Shown piece by piece: positions 26,386 to 33,817 of a DNA stretch of 49,138 bases. The stretch covers positions 1 through 49,138 of the forward strand of contig UBYA01000039.1 of assembly GCA_900469615.1 (NCBI GenBank), written 5' to 3'. This DNA comes from Hyphomicrobiales bacterium. Lineage in GTDB: Bacteria; Pseudomonadota; Alphaproteobacteria; Rhizobiales; Rhizobiaceae. Positions within the stretch are counted from its first letter, which is position 1; every line of letters starts with the position of its first letter. Both the position numbers and the translations under genes were made by a program. Under the pieces are notes generated by a model, which was not told where the DNA came from, made no database searches, and saw only the letters and a list, made by a program, of their open reading frames with translations.

Positions 26386-26494
26386 ACATATGATTGACTG
26401 ACCGCGGCGGGCGGTCGGGACATTGCTTTCGGCCGTCTTCACGCGGTCACGCATGTCCTCCGCTCGCCTTCCGGTACTGCGCGAGGATAGGCGA
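26386..26494 (+). promoter_or_regulatory. Riboswitch expression platform and gbcA ribosome-binding site
   Basis: No hairpin with a U-run is visible, which points to translational control. GACCGC (26400-26405) can pair with either of two GCGGTC copies (26411-26416 or 26443-26448), a ready two-state switch. The ribosome-binding site GAGGA (26483-26487) can be masked by TCCTC (26456-26460), and GGCGA next to the ATG by TCGCC (26464-26468). Base-pairing was done by eye. Confidence 0.55.
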
Positions 26495-27739
26495 ATGGAT
26501 ATCAACAGCAATGTTCTGCGGCAATTGAAGAACCGCAGGCCGGGTTTCAGCCTGGAGCAACCCTTCTACACCGACCCGGACTACTTCAAGCTCGACATGG
26601 AGACGATCTACTATCGCGACTGGCTGTTCATCGGCCATGATTGCGAAGTGCCGCGCGCAGGCAATTACTTCACCGTCCAGATCGGCGATTATCCCGTTGT
26701 CATCGTTCGCGGCCGCGACCAGGTCATCCGCGCCTTCCACAATAGCTGTCGCCATCGCGGCTCGCGCGTCTGCACGACCGAGCGCGGCTCCTCGGCAAAG
26801 CTCGTCTGCCCCTATCACCAGTGGACCTACGAACTCGACGGCTCGCTGCTGTTCGCCCGCCAGATGGCCGAGGATTTCGACAAGAGCCAGTATTCGCTGA
26901 AGCCGGTCCATTGCGAAAGCGTCGCCGGCTATATCTTCATCTGCCTTGCAAAGAACGCACCGGATTTCGCCCCGGTCCGCGCCACGATCGAGCCCTACAT
27001 GGCGCCGCATCGCATCAGCGAAGCCAAGGTTGCCTTCCAGAGCACCATCATCGAGAAGGGCAACTGGAAGCTCGTCTGGGAAAACAACCGCGAATGCTAT
27101 CATTGCGCGGCCAATCATCCCGAGCTTTGCCGCACCTTCCCGGAAGCGCCGACCGTGACCGGCGTGCAGGGCGCGATGAACGATCCGGTCATCGCCGAGC
27201 ACTGGCAGCGCTGCGAAGCGGCCGGCCTGCCGAGCGAATTCAGGATCTCGCCCGACGGGCAGTTCCGCACCGCGCGCATGCCGCTGATCGAAGGGGCCGA
27301 GAGCTACACCATGTCCGGCCAGAACGCCGTCAGGCGGCCGCTCTCGTCCGACGTGACGATCAACGGCATCGGCACCATGCTGTTGTTCCATTACCCGACG
27401 ACATGGAACCACCTGCTCGGCGACCACGCGATTTCCTTCCGCGTCCTGCCGATCAGCGCCGAGGAAACCGCCGTCACCACGAAGTGGCTCGTTCACAAGG
27501 ATGCCGTCGAAGGTGTCGACTATAATCTGGAAGAGCTGACCCACGTCTGGACCGAAACCAACGACCAGGACCGCCGTATCGTCGAGGAAAATGCCTTCGG
27601 CATCCGCTCGCCGGCCTATGAGCCCGGTCCCTATTCGGAAATCCACGAAGGCGGCGTCATGCAGTTCGTCGAATGGTACACGAATTTCATGATCAGCCGG
27701 CTGCAGGGCGACCAGACCAAGCTGTCGGCGGTTGCCTGA
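26495..27739 (+). CDS. gbcA: Rieske oxygenase, glycine-betaine monooxygenase type
   Basis: Oxygenase component of a two-part Rieske system. GbcA proteins hydroxylate a methyl group of glycine betaine, releasing formaldehyde and dimethylglycine. 414 residues. The Rieske [2Fe-2S] ligands are C85-R-H87 and C105-PY-H108. The mononuclear iron site is visible in NRECYHCAANHPELC (H203, H208), a pattern close to GbcA and related quaternary-amine oxygenases. Start at 26495 follows GAGGA; the open frame upstream is riboswitch. The reductase follows after 2 bases. Substrate assignment rests on resemblance; stachydrine, carnitine or choline-type substrates are possible. Confidence 0.85.
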   Translation: MDINSNVLRQLKNRRPGFSLEQPFYTDPDYFKLDMETIYYRDWLFIGHDCEVPRAGNYFTVQIGDYPVVIVRGRDQVIRAFHNSCRHRGSRVCTTERGSSAKLVCPYHQWTYELDGSLLFARQMAEDFDKSQYSLKPVHCESVAGYIFICLAKNAPDFAPVRATIEPYMAPHRISEAKVAFQSTIIEKGNWKLVWENNRECYHCAANHPELCRTFPEAPTVTGVQGAMNDPVIAEHWQRCEAAGLPSEFRISPDGQFRTARMPLIEGAESYTMSGQNAVRRPLSSDVTINGIGTMLLFHYPTTWNHLLGDHAISFRVLPISAEETAVTTKWLVHKDAVEGVDYNLEELTHVWTETNDQDRRIVEENAFGIRSPAYEPGPYSEIHEGGVMQFVEWYTNFMISRLQGDQTKLSAVA

Positions 27740-27741
27740 GC

Positions 27742-28830
27742 ATGAACATGACCGTCCTTCCTCCACATCGCCACCTCGACCAGATGCAGCCCTGGAGCGA
27801 CAGGCAGCATCTGCTCGAATGCCTCTCGGTCACACCGGAGGCGCCCGATGTCATGACCTTTACCTTCGGGTCCGACAAGGACAACTGGTTCCGCTATTTG
27901 CCGGGCCAGTTCGTGACGCTGGAACTGCCGACGGCGCCGGAACCGGTCATGCGCACCTATACGCTGTCGTCGACGCCGTCGCGGCCCTTTTCGGTGGCCG
28001 TGACGGTGAAGGCGCAGAAGGACAGCATCGGCACGCGCTGGATGTTCGAGAACCTGAAGCCCGGCATGCGGATCAAGGCTTTCGGCCCTCTTGGCGATTT
28101 CAGCCATGTCCGTCATCCCGGCGAAAAATATCTCTTCGTCTCCGCCGGCTCCGGCATCACGCCGATGATGTCGATGACCCGCTATATGTCCGACACGGCA
28201 CCGCTGTCGGATATCACCTTCATCAATTGCTCGCGCGGCCCGGCCGACATCATCTTCCGCTCCGAGCTGGAATATCTCGCCCGTTTCATGCCGAACCTCA
28301 ATCTCGGCCTCATCGTCGAGGGCTGCGGCCGCACTGATCTCTGGTCGGGACTGAAGGGCCGCATCGACAAGGCCAAGATCGGCCTGCTGGCCCCCGATTT
28401 CATGGATCGCACGATTTTCTGCTGCGGCCCCGAGGTCTTCATGGACGCCGTCCGCTCCATGCTGGAAGCCCATGGCTTCGACATGAAACGCTACCATCAG
28501 GAGAGCTTCCAGCCGGCCAATGCCGCCACGCCGCTCGCGGAAGTGACGGACGACGCCTCGACGGAAGCCGCGACGATGATCCGCTTCACCATGGCCGGCA
28601 AGGATGTCGTCTGCGCGGCGGGGCAGACCGTGCTCCAGGCGGCGCGGGGCGCCGGCGTGCGTATCGGCGCGGCCTGCGAATCCGGCCTCTGCGGCACCTG
28701 CCGCGTGATGAAGCTTTCGGGCGAGGTCGAGATGAGCCACAATGGCGGCATCCTCGATGACGAGATCGACGAGGGCTATATCCTCGCCTGCTGCTCGCGC
28801 CCGAAGACGGATGTCCAGATCGAGGCCTAA
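27742..28830 (+). CDS. gbcB: Ferredoxin reductase partner of the Rieske oxygenase
   Basis: Electron-transfer component that moves electrons from NAD(P)H through FAD and a plant-type [2Fe-2S] cluster to the oxygenase. 362 residues: FAD domain with MRTYTLSSTPS near residue 73; nucleotide-binding domain with FVSAGSGITPMMSM near residue 135 and FCCGPEVFMD near 230; and a C-terminal ferredoxin with Cys ligands C312, C317, C320 and C350 in CESGLCGTC and LACC. This domain order matches GbcB. Translationally coupled to gbcA with a 2-base gap, so it falls under the same riboswitch. Confidence 0.88.
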   Translation: MNMTVLPPHRHLDQMQPWSDRQHLLECLSVTPEAPDVMTFTFGSDKDNWFRYLPGQFVTLELPTAPEPVMRTYTLSSTPSRPFSVAVTVKAQKDSIGTRWMFENLKPGMRIKAFGPLGDFSHVRHPGEKYLFVSAGSGITPMMSMTRYMSDTAPLSDITFINCSRGPADIIFRSELEYLARFMPNLNLGLIVEGCGRTDLWSGLKGRIDKAKIGLLAPDFMDRTIFCCGPEVFMDAVRSMLEAHGFDMKRYHQESFQPANAATPLAEVTDDASTEAATMIRFTMAGKDVVCAAGQTVLQAARGAGVRIGAACESGLCGTCRVMKLSGEVEMSHNGGILDDEIDEGYILACCSRPKTDVQIEA

Positions 28831-28850
28831 AGCAAGTCCGGGCTGTCGCT

Positions 28851-28956
28851 ATCGCGTTTCCGCTTTTCTTCGAACCGCGGAAACGCTCTATCCTTTTGCC
28901 TTCACGCAATTGCGAACGGAAAACCGCGACGCGCTTCTCCTGGAATTGCTCTAGAA
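28851..28956 (-). repeat. RIME-like intergenic repeat, copy C
   Basis: Read on the minus strand it begins TTCTAGAGCAATTCCAGGAG, continues with GCGGTTTTCCGT, and ends in a hairpin (GCGTTTCCGC with GCGGAAACGC, 10-bp stem). Its first six bases are the last Phe codon and stop of the GH25-like gene. It fills the gap between convergent gbcB and that gene and may act as a two-way terminator. Confidence 0.88.
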
Positions 28957-29958
28957 ATCCTCGTAGTTCAGCTCGTTGATTTCGACCGGCTTCGTCGATG
29001 GCGGGGTGGACGCCGTGACGACGGTATCGATCATGAGCGAGATCAGCGGCTGCCGCGGCCCGCTGCACATGGATGCGAGCGCGATCGTCAGGTCCGGCGC
29101 GGGCAGGGGCTTGGCCGGCAGGAGATCGCCCTGCGGCCAGATCTTGGCGAGCTGGATCTTCGTCATGGGCACGACGTTGACGTCGATATCGGTCAAGGTT
29201 CCCGGAACCCGGTAGGGGCAGCTCTTCTCGGAACAATTGTCCGATGAAACGAACTGCCAGATGGCATAGCTGTCCCAGTTGCCGAGCGGGAACGTGCCCT
29301 TCACATCCGGCTTGTAGCGGGCATACCAGAGGGGTAGCCGCGACAGCAGCGGATAGGTGCCGCGATGATCGGCGATATATTGCGCCGTGTTGTGGTTGGT
29401 ATAGAGGATCGGGTAACGCCCCGTCCTGATCTTGATATGGGCGACGAAAATCTGGGCATCGTCGAGCGACATGAATTGCGTGGTGTCCATCCCGTCTATG
29501 TCGAGCACCATCAGCTCGTCCGGTTGCGGATCGGCATAGTCGAGAAAATGGTTGGCCTGGTCGATTGGATTGCCGGGCCGTCCCAGATGATAGGCGCCCC
29601 ATAACAGGCCATTCGTCTTTGCCAGCATGCGGCGGGTTTGAAACAGCTCGCGGCTGACGGCATATTTGCGCCACATCGTCTTACAATGGGCCACCGTGTC
29701 GCCGGCATGATCGCCGGTGCAACTGAAGCTTTCAGGAAGGCCGTCGGATGCCTTGGAGATGAAGCCGGCAATCCGCTTGTCCTGCAGAAACGCATTCCAC
29801 TCGATGGTGTTCAGCTCGTAAGCATCGACGATGAGGGCGTTTTTCGGATCTGTCCAGGGTTGGTTCTCTCCGGCCGAAAGCTTGGAGACCGGCCCCATCA
29901 GAGCCAGGATCGTCAGGATGCTGCAAATCAGGAGCGTACTCTGCCGGTATCCTTTCAT
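28951..29958 (-). CDS. Exported GH25-like (muramidase-fold) protein
   Basis: A 335-residue secreted protein: signal peptide STLLICSILTILALMG, then a glycoside hydrolase family 25-like barrel from about residue 40 to 240 (GAYHLGRPGNPIDQANHFLDY, RTGRYPILYTNHNTAQYI, AIWQFVSSDNC), then an extra ~90-residue C-terminal part with Cys and Pro. GH25 lysozymes use two Asp and one Glu; D45 and D153 fit the Asp positions, but the usual DxE is D153-I-D155 here. It may be an altered or non-catalytic wall-binding protein. A CtrA-type box lies just upstream, and its Phe-stop end is shared with a RIME-like repeat. Confidence 0.82.
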   Translation of the reverse strand: MKGYRQSTLLICSILTILALMGPVSKLSAGENQPWTDPKNALIVDAYELNTIEWNAFLQDKRIAGFISKASDGLPESFSCTGDHAGDTVAHCKTMWRKYAVSRELFQTRRMLAKTNGLLWGAYHLGRPGNPIDQANHFLDYADPQPDELMVLDIDGMDTTQFMSLDDAQIFVAHIKIRTGRYPILYTNHNTAQYIADHRGTYPLLSRLPLWYARYKPDVKGTFPLGNWDSYAIWQFVSSDNCSEKSCPYRVPGTLTDIDVNVVPMTKIQLAKIWPQGDLLPAKPLPAPDLTIALASMCSGPRQPLISLMIDTVVTASTPPSTKPVEINELNYEDF

Positions 29959-29981
29959 GAAATAATAGTAAGGATTGCTGG

Positions 29982-29996
29982 TTAATCTTGGGTTAA
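29982..29996 (-). promoter_or_regulatory. CtrA-type binding site upstream of the GH25-like gene
   Basis: On the minus strand TTAACCCAAGATTAACC: TTAA-N7-TTAAC, the full CtrA consensus of alphaproteobacteria, 24 bases before the start codon. Its position near the promoter suggests cell-cycle control of this cell-wall gene. Confidence 0.6.
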
Positions 29997-30060
29997 GAAT
30001 GCAATCACTATAAATTCATCGTGGAGCCCCGCATAACTCCTTAAATTGGTAGGGATTTGA

Positions 30061-30087
30061 GGAACTAAATAACGTGTTGCCGCGTTT
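30061..30087 (+). promoter_or_regulatory. Candidate EcfG (general stress) promoter for the BA14K gene
   Basis: GGAAC (30061-30065), 17 bases, CGTTT (30083-30087). This fits the GGAAC-N16-17-cGTT promoter of the alphaproteobacterial general stress sigma factor EcfG/RpoE4. It would give a leader of about 100 bases before the BA14K gene. Confidence 0.6.
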
Positions 30088-30197
30088 CTTGTCGATTATT
30101 CGGATATGCGACTAGGCAGGCAGCGAAACCTTGCTCGGGAAGCATTCCCGACATGAAACGCTATAGGCTTGATCACAAGTCGAACCAGGGAATGGAG

Positions 30198-30665
30198 ATG
30201 AAAATGCTTGGTTTCCGTGCGAAAATTGCGACCATCGCGGTTACGGCGGCCGTCACTCTGACGAGTTTTGCGCCGTCTTTCGCCATGCAGATGCCCGCAG
30301 CCCCCGTCGCATCCGCGGACAAGGCCGCAGACGCCAACATCGAACAGGTTCAGTGGCGCCATCACGGCGGTTACTATCGCCGGGGCTGGTATGGCGGCTA
30401 TCGCGGTTATCCGGGCTATCGCCACGGCTATCGCTATCACGACGGCTACTGGTTCCCGCTGGCCGCCTTCGGTGCCGGCGCCCTCATTGGCGGGGCGATT
30501 GCCAGCCAGCCGCGTTATTACGCTCCCGCACCTGCTCCGGGCGCCGGCATCAACCCGCGTCATATCGAATGGTGCGAGGCACGTTATCGTTCCTATCGCT
30601 CCTATGACAACACGTTCCAGCCCAATTCGGGTCCGCGCCGTCAGTGCTACTCGCCCTATTTCTAA
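30198..30665 (+). CDS. BA14K family exported protein
   Basis: About 155 residues: a signal peptide (IATIAVTAAVTLTSFAPSFA), a Gly/Tyr/Arg/His-rich low-complexity stretch (RGWYGGYRGYPGYRHGYRY), a short hydrophobic helix with LAAFGAGALIGGAIA, and the BA14K motif at the C-terminus (HIEWCEARYRSYRSYDNTF, ending RRQCYSPYF) with two cysteines. BA14K names a Brucella immunoreactive protein; relatives are envelope proteins of rhizobia. The start is ambiguous (ATG at 30192, 30198 or 30204); 30198 has AGGGA 6 bases upstream. A stress-type promoter precedes it. Confidence 0.85.
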   Translation: MKMLGFRAKIATIAVTAAVTLTSFAPSFAMQMPAAPVASADKAADANIEQVQWRHHGGYYRRGWYGGYRGYPGYRHGYRYHDGYWFPLAAFGAGALIGGAIASQPRYYAPAPAPGAGINPRHIEWCEARYRSYRSYDNTFQPNSGPRRQCYSPYF

Positions 30666-30689
30666 GGGCACGGCAGGAATCATCGATGC

Positions 30690-30725
30690 AAAAGCCGTCC
30701 GGCCTCCGCCGGGCGGCTTTTTTTA
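30690..30725 (+). terminator. Intrinsic terminator after the BA14K gene
   Basis: AAAGCCGTCCGGC pairs with GCCGGGCGGCTTT (one G-T pair) around a CTC loop, followed by a run of eight T. A textbook Rho-independent terminator between convergent genes. Confidence 0.92.
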
Positions 30726-30740
30726 TCCCGTGCGGGGGTA

Positions 30741-31742
30741 TCAGAGGATGTTGACCCGCTTGAGGAGCCACCATGCCAGCAGCATGGATACGATGATGAA
30801 GCAGATGGCGTATCCGGTGCCGCTTGTTCCGCCCGACAGCGGCAGGCTCGATGTATTCATGCCGAAGAAGCCGGTCACAAGCGTTGGCGGAAGCAGGAAT
30901 GCGGTCATGATCGACAGGATGTAGAGGTGCCGGTTGATCTCGGAAGAAAGCTTCGAATCGATTTCTTCGTGCAGCAGCCTGGCGCGCTCCTGTAGCGCAT
31001 AGACATCGTGCTCGACCGCTTCCAGCCGGCCCGTCAGACGCCCGGCGACATCCTCGAAGCCGAGCGGCATCTCCTCGTCGTCGGAGGCGGCGGCATGGCG
31101 CATCAGCGACAGGACCGTCCGCAAGTGGCGGTGCAGCCGTACGATCGTCCTCCGGATGGGCGGAAGCCGCGTGCGCTCGTCGCGCGACGTATTTCCGTGG
31201 ACGAAATCCTCGATGACGTTCAACTCTTCGCTGATCTCGATGACGACGGCGATCAATGTGCGCTGGAACTCGACCACCAGCAGCTCGAAAATATCGAGCG
31301 GGCGGGAAAATCTGCTCGCATTCTTCTCGACCAGCCCGCGTGCCCGATCCAGTCCGCGAAGCGGCTGCAGGCGGCTGGTGATGAGCATGCCGTCGGTCAC
31401 TGCAAAGTGCAGCCAGCCGATATCGCGCGTGTCCTGCGCGAAGTCCCGCTGGAAATCGACCAGGGTGCCGAAGAGCATCTGCTCGTCGACGGTGATCGTC
31501 GCATGCGTCTCGTGTGTCGTCAAAGCGATACGGGCGGCTTCGTTCAGCCCGGGCGCATCCTCGAGGAAAGCCGGGATACGGGCGTCCACCAGATTGAGGT
31601 GCAGCCAGAGGAAGCCCTCTTCCGCGAAAAGCGCCGAACGATCGGTATCGTCAGGCAGACGTTCCGGCTTGGCTGTTCCGGGACGGAGCCGATAGGCCCA
31701 GATGAAGCCGGGTATCGTATTGGCCGAGGTGAGCGTGTTCAT
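30741..31742 (-). CDS. CorA/ZntB-family divalent cation transporter
   Basis: A 333-residue inner-membrane protein of the CorA superfamily: a long soluble N-terminal domain, a helical stalk (EAVEHDVYALQERARLLHEEI), then two C-terminal membrane helices, the first followed by the signature GMN (TGFFGMNTSSLP), the second AICFIIVSMLLAWWLL. The long stalk and the N-terminal GFIWAYRL look more like ZntB (zinc) than magnesium-specific CorA, but the ion cannot be told from sequence. Confidence 0.9.
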   Translation of the reverse strand: MNTLTSANTIPGFIWAYRLRPGTAKPERLPDDTDRSALFAEEGFLWLHLNLVDARIPAFLEDAPGLNEAARIALTTHETHATITVDEQMLFGTLVDFQRDFAQDTRDIGWLHFAVTDGMLITSRLQPLRGLDRARGLVEKNASRFSRPLDIFELLVVEFQRTLIAVVIEISEELNVIEDFVHGNTSRDERTRLPPIRRTIVRLHRHLRTVLSLMRHAAASDDEEMPLGFEDVAGRLTGRLEAVEHDVYALQERARLLHEEIDSKLSSEINRHLYILSIMTAFLLPPTLVTGFFGMNTSSLPLSGGTSGTGYAICFIIVSMLLAWWLLKRVNIL

Positions 31743-31933
31743 GGCGGCATCATTCGCATTGTCTGAACAGTTGCCTTAGTCTTCGTTCATGACGATTGTT
31801 TATGCAAGGCCACCCTCCGACGGAATAAATGTTGAGCCCGGAAGCAACGCCGGCAAGCGTGCCGCGCCCGCAGGACGCATGGCCTCACCGGCTCACGCCA
31901 AGGTGGGTGTGATTACCGGGGCTTTTGAAAAAA

Positions 31934-31949
31934 TTGACGCTTACGTAAA
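31934..31949 (+). promoter_or_regulatory. Candidate MerR/LiuR-type operator
   Basis: TTGACGCTTACGTAAA: half sites TTGACG and CGTAAA with a 4-base centre, in the style of MerR-family LiuR sites (TTTACG-N4-CGTAAA) that control acyl-CoA and branched-chain amino-acid degradation genes. It lies about 80 bases upstream of the acyl-CoA dehydrogenase start in an AT-rich patch. The consensus is recalled; no LiuR gene is in the window. Confidence 0.45.
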
Positions 31950-32029
31950 AATAAAAATAACTGTAACAATACATCGCCGGCAGCCCGGGTGAGGCGAGCC
32001 GTCGGCACCACCAATGCGGAGGAAGCAGT

Positions 32030-33808
32030 ATGTACAAGGCGCCTGTCGAAGAAATTGCATTCACGCTGAAGCACGTCGCCGGCATGGGACGCGCCATGGA
32101 GGAGGGCATTCTCGGCGATCTCAGCGCCGATGTCGTCGACGCCATCCTCTCGGAGGCGGGGCGCTTTGCCGGCGAGGAAATGGAGCCGCTTGCCGAAGTC
32201 GGCGACAGGCAGGGTGCAAGGCTGGTCGACGGCAAGGTGGTTCTTCCCGATGGCTGGGAGAAGCTCTATCGCGACTGGATCGCCGGCGGCTGGAACGGCT
32301 TGACCGCGCCGGAGGAATTCGGCGGACAGGGCCTGCCGCATATGCTGAATATCGCGACGCTGGAAATGTGGAATTCCGCTTCCATGGCATTCGGCCTGGC
32401 CCCGACGCTCACCATGGGGGCGGTCGAGGCGCTGATTGCGCATGGCAGCGACGATCTCAAGACGAAATATCTGGCAAAGCTCGTTTCCGGCGAGTGGTCC
32501 GGCACCATGAACCTGACGGAGCCGCACGCCGGCTCGGATGTCGGGGCGCTGCGGACGCGCGCCGAACGCCGTGACGACGGCACCTATCGCCTCTTCGGCC
32601 AGAAGATCTTCATCACCTGGGGCGATCATGAAGCGGCCGAGAACATCGTTCATTTCGTTCTCGCACGTCTGCCGGATGCGCCCGCCGGCACCCGTGGCAT
32701 TTCGCTGTTCCTCGTGCCGAAATTCCTCGTGAACGACGATGGCTCGCTCGGTGCGCGCAACGACTATTTCGCCCATTCGCTCGAACACAAGCTCGGTATC
32801 CACGGTTCGCCGACCTGCACGATGATCTATGGCGATGGCAAGTACGGAGCAGACAAAGGCGCCGTCGCCTGGCTTGTCGGCGAGGAGAACAAGGGCCTCG
32901 CCTGCATGTTCACGATGATGAACAATGCCCGTCTGGCCGTCGGTATCCAGGGTGTGGCGATTGCCGAGGCCGCGACCCAAAAGGCCATCGCCTACGCCAG
33001 GGAACGCACGCAGGGCCGTGCGCCCGGCACGACGGCGTCCGGTATGAGCCCGATCATCGAACATCCCGATGTCGCGCGCATGCTGCTGACCATGAAGGCG
33101 CTGACACAGGGCTCGCGCGCGATCTGCTATGCCTGCGCCGAGGCGCTCGATATGTCGCATCGCGATCCGCAGAAGGGCCGTTACTGGCAGGAGCGCGCCG
33201 CATTGCTGACGCCGATCGCCAAGTCCTTTTCCACCGATGCCGGCGTCGATGTCGCCTCGCTCGGAATTCAGGTCCATGGCGGCATGGGCTTCATCGAGGA
33301 GACGGGTGCTGCACGCCTGCTGAGGGACGCGCGCATCGCGCCGATCTACGAAGGCACCAATGGCATCCAGGCCATCGATCTGGTGACACGCAAGGTGACG
33401 ATCGCCAACGGCGACCATCTGCGCGGCTTCATTGCCGAGCTTCGCGAGATCGCCGAAGCCGTCGCCAAGTCCAATCTCGATGGCTTCGGAGAGACGGCGC
33501 CACGGCTGGAGGCGGCCATTGCCGATCTGGAAAAGGCAAGCGAGTGGCTTCTGTCGAAACAGGCGGAAGGCGCCGTCGCCGAGGCGCTGGCGGGTGCGAC
33601 GCCTTATCAGCGGCTCTTCGGCCTTGTGCTGACGGGATCCTATCTGGCCAAGGGCAGCCTTGCCGATACCGGCGACGGCGAAGGGGGCAGGCGCATCGCG
33701 CTATGCCGCTTTGCTGCGGAGAACCTTCTGGCCGAAGCCGCCGCCCTTTCCGATCGTGTCGTCGCAGGGGCGTCCAGTCTTGAAGCCGCACGCGTCGCAC
33801 TTGATTGA
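32030..33808 (+). CDS. Acyl-CoA dehydrogenase (DmdC/FadE-like, with C-terminal extension)
   Basis: FAD enzyme that makes trans-2-enoyl-CoA from acyl-CoA. 592 residues, longer than the ~380-residue classical enzymes and matching the group with an extra C-terminal domain that includes DmdC and similar dehydrogenases. Visible motifs are APEEFGGQGLP near residue 97, MNLTEPHAGSDVG near 163, FITWGDHE near 199 and the catalytic-loop segment APIYEGTNGIQAIDL near 440, whose Glu is the expected base. A GGAGGAA site precedes the start. Followed after 9 bases by an enoyl-CoA hydratase, so together they perform two successive beta-oxidation steps. Confidence 0.93.
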   Translation: MYKAPVEEIAFTLKHVAGMGRAMEEGILGDLSADVVDAILSEAGRFAGEEMEPLAEVGDRQGARLVDGKVVLPDGWEKLYRDWIAGGWNGLTAPEEFGGQGLPHMLNIATLEMWNSASMAFGLAPTLTMGAVEALIAHGSDDLKTKYLAKLVSGEWSGTMNLTEPHAGSDVGALRTRAERRDDGTYRLFGQKIFITWGDHEAAENIVHFVLARLPDAPAGTRGISLFLVPKFLVNDDGSLGARNDYFAHSLEHKLGIHGSPTCTMIYGDGKYGADKGAVAWLVGEENKGLACMFTMMNNARLAVGIQGVAIAEAATQKAIAYARERTQGRAPGTTASGMSPIIEHPDVARMLLTMKALTQGSRAICYACAEALDMSHRDPQKGRYWQERAALLTPIAKSFSTDAGVDVASLGIQVHGGMGFIEETGAARLLRDARIAPIYEGTNGIQAIDLVTRKVTIANGDHLRGFIAELREIAEAVAKSNLDGFGETAPRLEAAIADLEKASEWLLSKQAEGAVAEALAGATPYQRLFGLVLTGSYLAKGSLADTGDGEGGRRIALCRFAAENLLAEAAALSDRVVAGASSLEAARVALD

Positions 33809-33817
33809 GGAGAAGCC

